Shown one piece after another: positions 1 to 11,220 of a stretch of 64,000 nucleotides of DNA (position 1 is the first letter of the stretch; every line of letters starts with the position of its first letter). Below the pieces are notes generated by a model that was not told the origin of the DNA, did not search any database, and saw only the letters and a program-made list of their open reading frames with translations. The stretch comes from Piezodorus guildinii (Eukaryota > Arthropoda > Insecta > Hemiptera > Pentatomidae): positions 150,774,939-150,838,938 of the forward strand of contig CM041292.1 in the NCBI GenBank assembly GCA_023052935.1, read 5' to 3'. The position numbers and the translations under genes were made by a program.

Positions 1-39
1 GCCAATGCCATCCATTCATGGAAAAAAAAAAAAAAAAAA
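1..39. repeat. Poly-A tract at window edge
   Basis: About 20 unique bases are followed by an 18-19-bp A run that abuts an R-A copy. In the sister copies the junction reads through without the A run, so this is probably the 3' tail of a retroelement lying outside the window. Nothing else can be said. Confidence 0.35.
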
Positions 40-588
40 CTTTTAAAAGCTTGCGAATGATATGATATTTTTTCTAAAATCTTTAGCTTTCCAACGGTAT
101 ATCATACATGTATATTACTGCTCTTATGTTCAAAAACGAAAAATTGCATTAAAAAATATATTTTTTCTGTTTTCTCCTTTAGTTGGGTATCGAATTTATT
201 CAATTTATATATTTACCTGTTTTTCATCAGCGTTAACAAGATAATCTAGTTATTATCATTGAATCTACAAAATTAAAGGTACTTTAGGGGAAGAAAATTT
301 AAAATATCGGCATTTAAGCCCTGTCAGACCATTTTTATCCAAAAAAAACCTTCATGATATTAAAGCCCATTAAGTTTTACATCGATATAGCGAGTTTAAT
401 CAAAATCGTCGGAACCGTTTTCGAGAAAATCGAAAAAAAGTGCAAATTGCATAGTATAAAGTGCCTCTTCTGGTAAGCTCATTTTGATGAAAAACGTTTT
501 GTCACGTCTCGGGCGTATAGTTGTCTTAAATATGAAATTTCAGTTTCATAGGACTTACCGTTTCCGCCCGGGAGTTACCACACACACA

Positions 589-624
<36 letters not shown>

Positions 625-750
625 TTTTTGCGGGACTTGGTTATTTGGACTCAGGGGACCCTAAAACGTAACAGTTTCCGTTGAAAACTGGAATTCGAAA
701 ATTTTCACGATCGCAATACTTCCCCTTACTATATATAGTAAGTGAAAGTA
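40..750 (+). repeat. Interspersed repeat R-A, copy 1
   Basis: This copy is collinear with 1265-1982 at roughly 90% identity by eye. Landmarks in order are CTTTAGCTTTCCAACGGTAT, TTAAGCCCTGTCAGACC, a CA microsatellite (about 578-622), TTTCACGATCGCAATACTT, and a terminal palindrome, TTACTATATATAGTAAG, followed by TGAAAGTA. Open frames here only translate the CA repeat (a run of His-Thr) and are not genes. The family is not recognised. It could be the non-autonomous remnant of a DNA transposon. Confidence 0.85.
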
Positions 751-1000
751 ATAAATAAATTACCTCCCGATGAAATTTGAGAACTTTCGTTTTACCAAGA
801 TAGGAAGAACGAGAATAAAGAATACAAAATAAAAATCCGTTTGTCCAACGTCCGCGGCAATGCTCCGAAACTACATGACCATTTTTTTTTTTTTTTTATA
901 TTGAAACGAAAATACGAGATCCTAACACCAAGGCGTTAATTCAGCTGGTTATTTTTAAAATGGCGGCCAATTAAAAGTGATTTAATTCAATAATTGAATT
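751..1000 (-). repeat. Repeat R-C adjoining R-A
   Basis: Read on the minus strand, this segment contains CAGCTGA..GGTGTTAGGAT, a poly-A/T block and ATCTTGGTAAAACG..CTCAAATTT. The same order recurs at 29840-30020 and 32940-33270. In the 33-kb copy R-C again directly abuts the palindromic end of R-A, so R-A and R-C may be one longer element. Confidence 0.6.
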
Positions 1001-1090
1001 ATTTTTGAAGGTAGAGAAAAAAATTATTACTATTTTTTTGACCAAAAAACACAAAAACATTATAAAAAATCTGGTGCGAGCAACACACGA

Positions 1091-1819
1091 CTTTCACTTA
1101 CCTCGATTTTTAAAATCAATGAAAGAATTTTCAAATACAGTTAGAGATAAAAATACGTGAAACTCTTAAGGAATTAATCAAATTGAAATTATATAGAAAC
1201 ATGTGTTTTATTAAAAAATCTATTATATTATTATCTATAATTATCAGCTAGTTTTATCTTCTTCTCATCACTCTCTATTAACTTCTAAAAGCTTGTGTAT
1301 GAGATGATATTTTTTCTAAAATCTTTAGCTTTCCAACGGTATATCATACATGTATATTACTGCTCTTATGTTCAAAAATGAAAAATTTCATTAAAAATTA
1401 TATTTTTTCTGTTTTCTCCTTTAGTTGGGTATCGAATTTATTCAATTTATATATTTACCTGTTTTTCATCAGCGTTAACAAGATAATCTAGTTATTATTA
1501 TTGAATCTAAAAAATTAAAGGTACTTTAGGGGAAGAAAATTTAAAATATCGGCATTTAAGCCCTGTCAGACCATTTTTATCCAAATAAAACCTACATGAT
1601 ATTAAAGCCCATTAAATTTTACATCGATATAGCGAGTTTGATCAAAATCGTCGGAACCGTTTTTGAGAAAATCGAAAAAAGATGCAAAATGCATGGTATA
1701 AAGTGCCTCTTCTGGTAAGCTCATTTTGATGAAAATAGTTTTGTCACGTCTCGGGCGTATAGTTGTCTTAAATATGAAATTTCAGTTTCATAGGACTTAC
1801 CGTTTCCGCCCGGGAGTTA

Positions 1820-1859
<40 letters not shown>

Positions 1860-1982
1860 CTTTTTACGGGAATTGGTTATTTGGACTCAGAGGACCCTAA
1901 AACGTGTATTTCCGTTGAAAACTGGAATTCGAAAATTTTCACGATCGCAATACTTTCCTTACTATATATAGTAAGTGAAAGT
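1091..1982 (+). repeat. Interspersed repeat R-A, copy 2
   Basis: This is a more complete R-A copy. It starts with CTTTCACTTACC and ends with GTAAGTGAAAG, which form an 11-bp inverted terminal pair. A (CA)n block lies at about 1821-1857. The 5' flank, GGTGCGAGCAACACACGA, is also present before copy 3 and, in diverged form, before the 53-kb copy, so the true boundary may lie slightly further left. No coding capacity. Confidence 0.85.
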
Positions 1983-2028
1983 AAAAATGGAACTAATTGA
2001 AAAAAAATCTGGTGCGAGCAACACACGA

Positions 2029-3170
2029 CTTTCACTTACCTTCGTAATTAATATCAATTTGAGATTTATAAAACAAATTTAGAATAAAAAATAAATTATC
2101 AAAGAATTATTAACATTGGATTTTAAAAGAAACGTGTGTTTTATTAAATAATCTTTTATATTATTATCTACGACAATCAGTTAGTTTATCGGCTTTTCAT
2201 CACAATCCGTTAACTTTTACAATGGTATGAATAAGATAATATTTTTCTAAAATCTTTAGCATTCCAACGGTATACCATACTTGTATATTACTGTTCTTAA
2301 GTTAAAAAACAATAAGTCGCATTAAAAACATATTTTGGAAGTTACCTTCTTTAGTTGGTCATCGAATTTGATCAACTTATATATTTAACTTTTTTTTAGA
2401 TTTAATAATCAGATGGTCTGGTTAAATTCATAAAAAAATACTAAATTAATGGTACTTTAGAGAAAGAAATTTCGAATATCGGCATTTAAGCCCTGTCAGA
2501 CTATTTCAATCAGAAGGAACCACTGGAACGTCCGGCGATGACAGTGCCAACCATTGCCTAAGCGGTGAAACAATTGCATTAGAAAAATATTTTTTCAGTT
2601 TCCTCCTTTAGTTTTATATCGAATTCGTTCAACTTTTATATTTACCTGTTTTATATCAACTGTAATAAGATGATATGGTTATTTTTATAGAATATACAAA
2701 ATTAAAGGTACTTTAGAAGAAGAAAATTTCAAAAAATTTGCATTTAAGCCCTGTTAGCTATTACAATCAGAATGAAATCTACATGATATCAAAGCCTATT
2801 AAATTTTACACCGATATAGCTAGTTTAATCAAAATCTTTAAAGCCGTTTTTGAGAAAATCGTAAAAAGGTGCTAAATGCAAAGGATATAGTAAGACTTCC
2901 GGTCAGCCGATTTCAGTAAAAAAGTTACAGTAACATCTCGGGGGTATAGTTGTCTTAAATATGAAATTTAAGTTCCGTACGGCATTTCGTTTTTTCGCTA
3001 GAGTTACTACACACGGACACACAGACCTTTTGGCGGGACTTATTGCTTTGTTATTTGGACTCATGGGATCCTAAAATGTGTATTTCCGTTGAAAAATGGA
3101 ATTGGAAAATTTTCGCGATCGCAATACTTTTCTTTTCTATACCTATATTATATATATAGGTAAGTGAAAG
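2029..3170 (+). repeat. Interspersed repeat R-A, copy 3
   Basis: This is a third collinear R-A copy, from CTTTCACTTACC to GGTAAGTGAAAG. It is more diverged and about 250 bp longer than copy 2. It contains a partial internal duplication: the block beginning TTTAGTT..TCGAATT.. and TTAAGCCCTGT occurs twice. The CA block has decayed to a few units near 3010. Confidence 0.8.
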
Positions 3171-3375
3171 TAATACAATGATACTTCAATAAAATGATAT
3201 TGTACAAAGTTACCGCTATGTATTATCATTATCGTACCTTATAACTAATATAAAACAATAACTGCTGTTAGTAGTTGGTTTCCATCCACAAGAATGAGGC
3301 AATCGTATTTCATCTATAAGAAGAGGATAGTCGGATTGGAGAGACCTAAGAGTTCGAGCCCATCGAGAGAAGTCC
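3171..3375. other. Unassigned spacer
   Basis: Moderately AT-rich DNA between R-A copy 3 and a hAT-like element. No repeat, coding or RNA signal was recognised. Confidence 0.5.
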
Positions 3376-3383
3376 GTCTGGGG

Positions 3384-4663
3384 TAGGGATTGCAATCCGG
3401 AAAACCGGATCCGATTATAGCATTTTTTGGCCGATATTGCAGTTTAATAAAAAAAAGTACTTTAAATGCGTTACATTTGGTGTACATATGTATGGTGTAT
3501 GGTGGTGTCGTTCGACGCCAAATTACATCACCTCATCAGTTCAGACCAGCATCATTCGCTCACCTTTCACGAGACACTGCACGTGCTTTTGTTTTGTCGA
3601 TGCTTCACCTAAATGTAATTCAACAGATAATAGGGGTACTCACTACGTTTGCTATAGCATGCTATTTGTGCTATTGTGCTAAACCCATCGATTTTATACA
3701 GGAAATAACTGTAGAAACTCGACGGGTTTAGCAAAATAACACAAATAGCATGCTATAGCAAACGTAGTGAGTACCCCTATTAATATATTGGATATACGCG
3801 AGCTATAGCATCATATAAGTTGTCTGTAGAGGAACTTCGGAAACAACTCTAACTTTTTTTTAGAGAAATTGCTCACTCAAGTACTGACTCACTCAAGTGT
3901 ACTGAATTATATGATAAACTGCTTACAAATCTATTTAAATCTAGGAAGACTGAGCTACGTTACTGCTCACGTCTTCCTATACTTCCTATACTCAGATAGC
4001 TCAATTAATTTATTAAGTTACTTTATAAAATCCTATATAATTATCCTTGCGTTAACTCACTCACTCACATTAACACAGATGGGAATTGTGATAACAATAA
4101 TTTTAAATTATTTGAGAATGCTAACAATCACAAACAACTCTTATATTAATGATAGACACAATCCTATTTTGATGAATATGTCTGATGAATGGCATAATTA
4201 TCACAATAATGAGTTCGTATTATGAGTATAAATCATTAAATTATTATTCTGACAATATTTGTTTTTTAAATAGTACGTAAGTACTAATAACTTTAGTATA
4301 TATTATCAATAATCAATTTTGATTTTAGAAAAAGGGTGGTAGAAAACAAATAGTCTTTATTTTCAGCAAATAGTAATCAATAGTCGACTGTTTTAATAGC
4401 CATTAAAATTTTACTAGTTACCTAAACTACTAAACTCTAATTTTTTTGCTCCATATTTAATTCTAACGTAACTTTTATTTTATAAACTTCCTATTATGAA
4501 TACAATTATACTCGAATAACATACTAACAGTTCATCTTGGACCGAAAAGTGAAAATCAACCTGATTTAGTCCTACCATCCGGATCCGGCCGGATCCGTCC
4601 GGATTGATGAAATTTAGGACCGGATCCGGCCGGATTGGAAATGAAACCGGATTGCAATCCCTA
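3384..4663. mobile_element. hAT-like non-autonomous element (1,280 bp)
   Basis: The element is bounded by TAGGGATTGCAATCCGG and its inverted complement CCGGATTGCAATCCCTA. The flanking 8-mers are GTCTGGGG (3376-3383) and GACTGGGG (4664-4671), matching at 7 of 8 positions. An 8-bp TSD and a TAG..CTA-type TIR are hallmarks of the hAT superfamily. The subterminal regions are rich in short CCGGATCCG motifs in both orientations. No transposase is encoded. The open frames at 3390-4225 have no recognisable similarity, and one spans the nested foldback element at 3628-3782. Confidence 0.8.
3628..3782. mobile_element. Foldback MITE nested in hAT-like element
   Basis: This is a near-perfect inverted repeat with arms of about 57 bp. 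It runs from TAATAGGGGTACTCACTACG to CGTAGTGAGTACCCCTATTA with a loop of about 45 bp. The insertion boundary is ambiguous because the palindrome extends to its ends. It could be TA-flanked, but no unambiguous TSD of another length is visible. Superfamily not assigned. Confidence 0.75.
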
Positions 4664-4679
4664 GACTGGGGTCAAAATG

Positions 4680-5650
4680 AGTGTCGAATTCCACCTTCAC
4701 CAGCCACCTAAGTGTTTGTAATGCACCTTTTTGTTTATTGTTTGGTAAAGTTAACTATAAGTTGTCCTGCAGTAGTCTCATTCAGAGTTCTATGAGTTGG
4801 GTAAATATAATGGATAATTTTAACCTAATTTTAATAATAATGTCATTTATTTAAACCTGTTGGTAATCTAATGTCCCTATTGATATTGGCATACAGGATA
4901 TCTCTGAAAATGGAATCAAATGGTTTCCGTAATATTAGTCAATACATATATAGCAGTATATCAGTTTGTGTTTTAAGGCGTAAAACCATAAGACCATCAA
5001 CGTCTAGATATATATTATATATCTATTATTTTCAACCTCAACAAGGAAAAACAACTTACAAGAATGTAAAAAAATAAATAAAAAATTGACTTAAATTATA
5101 TTAAAAATATAATTGTATATTTCAGTTAAGAAAATATATTTTATGATTGAGATAAAAATAATTATTTATGGATAAAATCCAAAACTAATTTCATTGAGTC
5201 CTCTCTACTGGGTTCAATGCTATTTTTATCAGGTGCAAAGAATAATATGGGCATTCTTGAAAAACATGGCGAATAGTGAGGAGGCCATTACAATGCTACA
5301 ATACGCTGTCGAGGAAACGGGTAGGAATACGTAAGCAGCGAGTATATTAATCAAAAATTAATAAACACTCTCATTAAAAATATATCCATTCATTCTGATT
5401 AGGCTTTCATTGGAAATTTAATATGAAGATTAAAACTAGACGTGAATGCTGATTGATATATTAATAAATATCAGTTAAATCCTAATAGAGAGAGATATGC
5501 TTTATTTCATGGAAATGCTCCCCAAATACAATCGGGTTTGCTTGTTACACAGCATACTCATCAATCCATACTGGACATTCTACATGTAGTCAATATAAAT
5601 ATAAATAAGCGTATCAGGTTTCATATGCGGAACGTGCTTCAGTTTCGGTT
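4680..5650. other. AT-rich unassigned region
   Basis: No repeat or gene was recognised. Short open frames here lack any family resemblance. The sequence continues to the right of the hAT element at 9715, so both flanks formed one locus before that insertion. Confidence 0.4.
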
Positions 5651-5658
5651 GTTCTAAC
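5651..5658. repeat. Left 8-bp TSD, GTTCTAAC
   Basis: Exact direct duplicate of 9707-9714, flanking the 4-kb hAT foldback element. Confidence 0.95.
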
Positions 5659-6049
5659 TAGTGATGGGCAAATACTCAAAAAATTTGAGTACTGATTACT
5701 GTAATCAAATGATGCTCGCTGCTGATTACAAAATCTACTCAGCTTTCCTCCTGATTACTTTCTATTTTCCTCTGTAATCAAACTTTTCGTACTTTTGAGT
5801 ACTTGGTTACTTTTTTATATGAGGTGGCCAGAATAGAGTATATTACATACATCTATTAAGTTAATTTATATTAATAATTTCTTTAAGCGATCTTTTTTTT
5901 TCATATTGTCGATTATTTTAAACTTTTCGTTAAAAAATTGATAAGGGTAATTTATTATTATTAAGATGGTGGGTTTATAGATTATTGTAAACTCTTCAGA
6001 TAAAATCGATATCGGGGCCTATTATTATGTTTTTTTACACTTGGAATTT

Positions 6050-6880
6050 CATTTTAACTTTTTCGTATTTACTGGATATTAGGCTCAGTAGTTGGGTTAG
6101 CAATGGTTCGTTACCGATTATGATATTAATTTTAATCGCGCTCGCTCAAGAATAGGTTTATTTTAACTTTTTCGTATTTACTGGATATTAGGCTCAGTAG
6201 CTGGGTTACCAATGGTTCGTTACCGATTATGATATTAATTTTAATCGCGCTCGCTCAAGAATAGGTTTATTTTAACTTTTTCGTATTTATTGGATACCAG
6301 GCTCGGTAGCTGCGTTCCAAAAGATTCGTTACCGATTATACTATTAATTTTAATCGTGCTCGCTCAAATATGGGTTTATTGTAACTTTTTAGTATTTATT
6401 GGATACAAGGCTAAGTATCTACGTTCCCAAAGGTTCGTTACCGATTATACTATTAATTTTAATCGCGCTCACTCAAATATGGGTTTATTATAACTTTTTC
6501 GTACTATTGGATACTAGGATCAGTAGCTGCGTTCCCTAAGGTTCGTTACCGATTATACTATTAATTTTAATCGCGCTCGGTCAAATATGGGTTTATTATA
6601 ACTTTTTCGTATTTATTCGCTGTTAGGCTCAGCTGCTGCGTTATGGGGGATTCTAACCCGACCATTCTATTAATTATTCGTGTTCCCGCTCCAATATGGG
6701 TTTATTACAACTTTTTCGTATTTATTCGCTATTAGGCTCAGTCGCTGCGTAACCAAGGGCTCTTTACAGATTATACTTTTAATTTTAATTGCGCTAACTC
6801 ATGCAGAGGTTTATTTTAACATGTTCGTATTATTTTTACACTTGAAAATATATTTACTTTTTAAAGGATTTTGTTAATGG
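6050..6880 (+). repeat. Left subterminal tandem array (~109-bp unit)
   Basis: There are eight unit starts, at 6056, 6165, 6276, 6383, 6492, 6600, 6709 and 6818, each marked by AACTTTTTCGTATTTA or a close variant. Each unit also holds GGCTCAGTAGCTG, GGTTCGTTACCGATTATA and TTAATTTTAATCGCGCTCG. Units near the spacer are more diverged than outer ones. Confidence 0.9.
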
Positions 6881-7445
6881 TATTAATTATTTCAGTTGGT
6901 TGCTTTAGAGTAGATTTTGTTTGAATTTTTTTCATCAAAGAAAAATAGGCGTATATAGCGTTCTGTTCCGCCGATTTTTATCAAACTCCAAAATATTAAC
7001 CAAATAGATAAATTTCTATCCTGATGAAAAGGATTAGCGGTAACCCAATAGATCAAAAGTTACAAAAAACAAGAAATAAACATACATTAGATCAACTGAC
7101 TAAGAAAACATTAACACATTCACTAACTAAGCCCCCAAAGCCCAATACAGAAATTAGCATAGAAAAGAAACACGAAGAAGTTAAAACAAATCCATTTTTA
7201 TCCGAACGCACTTAAAACCAATAAAACGTTTATCAGCCAAACCGAAAACAAAATACAGAAATTAGTACTAAAATCAATCTATTCTGGAAGGAGAAATGTT
7301 AAAATTAAGTGTGATAATTATAAGAATCGTTGGTAACGCAGCTATTTAGTCTAGTATTAGATAAATACGAAAAAGTTATAATAAACCCATATTGGAGCAA
7401 GCACACGAATAATTAATAGAATGGTCGGGTTAGAACCCCCCATGA

Positions 7446-8186
7446 CCCGTCCTCTACATCCTTTACACTGCTGATATTCCTACACATCCTGATAACTTTC
7501 TGGCAACTTTTGCAGACGACACCGCCATCCTATCATCCAGTTCCAATCCTGAAACAGCATCCTTAAACCTGCAAAGACACCTTTCTCTTATCGAAGACTG
7601 GTGTAGTGCTTGGCGCATAAAGGTGAACGAAGCCAAATGCAAACACGTAACCTTCACTCTTCGACGAAACTCCTGTCCGCCAGTTTACTTCAATTCCATT
7701 CCAATTCCTCCTTCAGATACAGTCCGGTATCTTGGCTTACTGTTAGACAAAAGATTGACTTGGAACCCACATACAAGACTTAAAAGACAAGAACTCAACC
7801 GACGATTCGGACAGTTATACCGACTACTCAACAGAAAATCTGAACTTACAGTTGACAACAAATTATTAATCTACAGGACAATACTGAAGCCCATCTGGAC
7901 CTACGGACTTGAACTGTGGGGGACAGCTAAACGTACTTACATCAAACGCATTCAACCCTTTCAATCCAAAGTCCTTCGTACAATAGTAAATGCTCCTTAT
8001 TATGTTTCCAACTATACCTTGTACCACGACCTTAATGTTCTTTTTATTTCAGACCTGATTCCATCCAAATTCCACCAGAATCTCATTCATCATCCTAATC
8101 CTCTAGCTCAATCCCTATCCAGCTCCACTCATCCTTACAACCCACCTAGAAGGTTGAAACGGCAGTGGCCTCGTGACCTCTTGTAA
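7446..8186 (+). pseudogene. Jockey-clade reverse transcriptase, C-terminal part
   Basis: An open frame of about 246 codons starts inside the palm with PVLYILYTADIPTHP and continues into the catalytic box FADDTAILSSSS. The thumb follows, with WRIKVN, VRYLGLLLDKRLTWNPHT and WTYGLELWG, then the C-terminal NPPRRLKRQWPRDLL and a stop. FADD is the metal-binding aspartate pair of RT. The N-terminal endonuclease and fingers are absent, so it cannot be active alone. The order and spacing fit the Jockey clade, which lacks a C-terminal RNase H. The frame is still open to the stop, suggesting recent insertion. It is the same family as, but a different subfamily from, the copy at 35.6 kb. Confidence 0.88.
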
Positions 8187-8450
8187 CATGTATATTGGAG
8201 TTCTAGCATTGGCTAGATTCTCCACTTACGTGCTGTATGCTTGTGAATTGTATATAGGTATGAGTGACTATTGTATATATTTTTATTGATTTTATTTTGT
8301 ATATATGTATATTTTATAATTATTATTATATAAATTTATTGTTTTGTATATATCGTGTGAATGTAGTATGAATGTTGTACGTTATCACTATTGAAAATGT
8401 CCTGAATTGGACAGATTGTAATATTGCTCAATAAAAAAAAAAAAAAAAAA
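7446..8450 (+). mobile_element. 5'-truncated Jockey-type LINE in the hAT array
   Basis: A LINE 3' part about 1 kb long ends in GACAGATTGTAATATTGCTCAATA plus an 18-bp A run (two motifs read together). It begins inside the RT palm domain. No TSD could be matched: the left junction is in GGTTCTAACC-type array sequence and the right junction starts with TTTGAGTGAGCGC. Target DNA may therefore have been deleted. Similar 3' UTR sequence recurs at 13440-13510 and 19805-19845. Confidence 0.88.
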
Positions 8451-9310
8451 TTTGAGTGAGCGCGATTAAAATTAGTGGTATAATCGGTAACGAACCTTTG
8501 GGAACGCAGCTACTGAGCCTAGTATCCAATAAATACGAAAAAGTTATAATAAACCCATATATGGGTGAGCGCCATTAAAATTAATTGTATAATCGGTAAC
8601 GAACCTTTGGGAACGCAGCTACTGAGCCTAGTATTCAATAAATACGAAAAAGTTATAATAAACCCATATTGTGCGAGCGCGATTAAAATTAATGGTATAA
8701 TCGGTAACGAACCTTTGAGAACGCAGCTACTTAGCCTTGTATCCAATAAATACGAAAAAGTTATAATAAACCCATATTTGAGCGAGCGCGATTACAATTA
8801 ATAGTATAATCGGTAACGAACCTTAGGGAACGCAGCTACTGAGCCTAGTATCCAATAAATACGAAAAAGCTATAATAAACCCATATTTGAGCGAGCGCGA
8901 TTAAGATTAATGGTATAATCGGTAACGAACATTAGGGAACGCAGCTACTGAGCCTAGTATCCAATAAATACGAAAAAGTTATAATAAAACCATATTTGAG
9001 CGAGCGCGATTAAAATTAATAGTATAATCGGTAACGAACCTTTGGGAACGCAGCTACTTAGCCTTGTATCCAATAAATACTAAAAAGTTACAATAAACCC
9101 ATATTTGAGCGAGCACGATTAAAATTAATAGTATAATCGGTAATGAACCTTTGGGAACGCAACTACTTAGCCTTGTATCCATTAAATTACGAAAAAGTTA
9201 TAATAAACCCATATTTGAGCGAGCGCGATTAAAATTAATATCATAATCGGTAACGAACCATTGGTAACCCAGCTACTGAGCCTAATATCCAGTAAATACG
9301 AAAAAGTTAA
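8451..9310 (-). repeat. Right subterminal tandem array (~109-bp unit)
   Basis: This array is the inverted counterpart of the left one, with about eight units marked by AATACGAAAAAGTT. One further degenerate unit lies at about 7325-7445 on the other side of the LINE, so the LINE interrupts this arm. Units here are more uniform than the inner units of the left arm. Confidence 0.9.
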
Positions 9311-9706
9311 AATGAAATTCCAAGTGTAAAAAAAGCATAATAATAGGCCCCGATATCGATTTTATCTGAAGAGTTTACAATAATCTACAAGCCCACCATC
9401 TTAATAATAATAAATTACCCTTTTCAATTTATTAACGAAAAGTTTAAAATAATCGACAATATGAAAAAAAAAGATGGCTTAAAGAAATTATTAATATAAA
9501 TTAACTTAATAGATGTATGTAATATACTCTATTCTGGCCACCTCATATAAAAAAGTAATCAAGTACTCAAAAGTACGAAAAGTTTGGTTACAGAGGAAAA
9601 TAGAAAGTAATCAGGAGGAAAGCTGAGTAGATTTTGTAATCAGCAGCGAGCATCATTTGATTACAGTAATCAGTACTCAAATTTTTTGAGTATTTGCCCA
9701 TCACTA

Positions 9707-9714
9707 GTTCTAAC
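9707..9714. repeat. Right 8-bp TSD, GTTCTAAC
   Basis: Exact match to 5651-5658. Confidence 0.95.
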
Positions 9715-10060
9715 TGCTGCAGCTGTGTTAGGTTTATGTCTTGTTTTGTACTTCGCCGACAGGGTGGAGTAGATCCGAGGCGAAAGCTGAAGGAGCCCAC
9801 CCTCACCCTCAACTCTGTAGAATTTAGTTAGGAAGAGACGGCTGAGGCGCGGACTAACTTGGAGAGCTGCTTCATTAGCCCCTTCCTATGAAGGCGCAAT
9901 AAATCACCAATTACCACACCATTTGCGCACTCTCCTATCAGCTTACAGTTCGGGGCCGCTGCATTAAGCTCGCAGCTCCCACCTACCCACTTACCTCTAA
10001 TGTTGGAAGGGGGCCCGGCCCGAACAAGATCTAGATCTTGATATGGAAGATTTGTATCAG
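9715..10060. other. GC-richer unique segment
   Basis: This block is markedly less AT-rich than its neighbours and has no repeat found elsewhere in the window. It includes GGGGCCGCTGCATTAAGC and GGAAGGGGGCCCGGCCCG. No convincing open frame or splice pattern is visible. It could be a conserved non-coding element, a UTR or an exon fragment. Confidence 0.3.
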
Positions 10061-10309
10061 TTCCGTTATAGTTGTGAGTCAGTTCTATCCAATAGTTTAT
10101 AACAAAATTCTAATGATGCTGTGTTATTTAATATCATAGTGTACATTTAATATATACACTCTATATAATAGGTATATTAATTAAAAAGTATTGATATTAT
10201 CCAAAGTCGATTCTCATAAGCAATATAGCTTGATAAGTTTAAAATATTACAATAAGTATACAATGGTGAAAACAGGATTAGCGTTCTGTTTTCGTGCATG
10301 TATTATATA

Positions 10310-10935
10310 CTGTCCCCACATTTCTACTTTCACTTACTTTTATATGAGCGAAATGGTAACGGAAGTAAGGAAAAATATTACGTTCGTAAAAATCATCGAA
10401 TTCGCATATGACGCCCTGCGTCCAAATGACTAAGTCCCGCAAAAATGTCTGTGTGTGCATGTGGTCAGTCTAATTCGGAAACTATAAGTTGTATAAAAAC
10501 AAATTTCATACTTTAGAAGTATGTGCCTGAGATGTTACAGCAACCGTTTTAACTAAATCGTTTAATCAGAAGAGCCACTTTATACCACGCATTTTACTTA
10601 TTATTACGATTTTCTCAAAACTGGCTTTTTGGTGTAATATGCAATAGGGCTTATTATATCATATCATATTAAGGTTTCATTTTAATTGAAATAGTCTGGC
10701 AGGACTTGAATGTCGATAATTTAAATTACTCTAAAGTACCTTGTTAGCATTGATAAAAAACGGATAAATATAAAAGTTGATTGAATATGATACAAAGGAG
10801 AAAAGAGCAAACAAATTTTTTAGGTTTTTTATTATTATTACTTTTTTTCTTTGAACATAAGAAAAGTCATATAGATGAATGATTACCCTTGGAAAGCTAA
10901 AGATTTTAGAAAAGCTGCTATATCTCTATATACAT
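10310..10935 (-). repeat. Repeat R-A, minus-strand copy
   Basis: This region reads R-A landmarks in reverse order. It starts with the ACTTTCACTTAC end, followed by the complements of the CGATC/GAATTC, CA-block and GGACTTAGT segments, and later CTTGGAAAGCTAAAGATTTTAGA. It is diverged and has no coding content. Confidence 0.7.
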
Positions 10936-11220
10936 AAAACAATAACGTGATTTTGGTTTCTGCTAACTCTTTCTAAACCACCAGACGGATTTTGATACGG
11001 ATTTCATGTTCATTAAGGACATTGTTTCCTCAAGGTTTATAAGTAACATACATTGTAATTTGGCTTTTCTTTGAACGGTATAAATACATTTTCTGTACCC
11101 AAGTCATCAAAATATTATTCCTGAAGTATAAGTGGCAACATAGGCGTATAATATACCGTTGGAAATCGCAAGAATTTAGAAAAGTGAATATGCAATAAAA
11201 GAATTCTTAATATAAAGTTG
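10936..11220 (+). repeat. Repeat R-B
   Basis: This segment is collinear with 47790-48082 and, inverted, with 54190-54440. Shared blocks include TTTTGGTTTCTGCTAACTC, GACGGATTTTGATACGG and TCATCAAAATATTATT. It contains the unoccupied counterpart (TTAATATAAAGTT near 11205-11217) of the mariner insertion site at 48082. Confidence 0.75.

Larger units (their letters stand above)
5659..9706. mobile_element. hAT foldback element with subterminal tandem arrays (4,048 bp)
   Basis: The ends are TAGTGATGGGCAAATACTC and its exact inverted complement, with identical 8-bp TSDs on both sides. The inverted arms are very long. The left arm (5659 to about 6880) and right arm (8451-9706) are nearly identical in their outer ~390 bp and then carry inverted tandem arrays. 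The outermost 40 bp contains two short palindromes, ACTCAAAAAATTTGAGT and GATTACTGTAATC, which are candidate transposase-binding structures. No transposase fragment is present, so mobility would require an autonomous hAT in trans. The central spacer (about 6880-7320) is AT-rich and unassigned. A LINE is inserted between the arms. Confidence 0.93.

Noticed and set aside
484..1971. Open frames with His-Thr runs
   Set aside because: They translate CA microsatellites within R-A copies, and the two nearly identical frames are repeat copies.
3390..4225. Plus-strand frames of 81-118 codons
   Set aside because: They lie inside a hAT-like non-autonomous element, one across an inverted repeat, and show no domain.
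6050..9310. Possible CRISPR-like array
   Set aside because: Units are contiguous tandem repeats without unique spacers, in inverted orientation inside a transposon in eukaryotic DNA.
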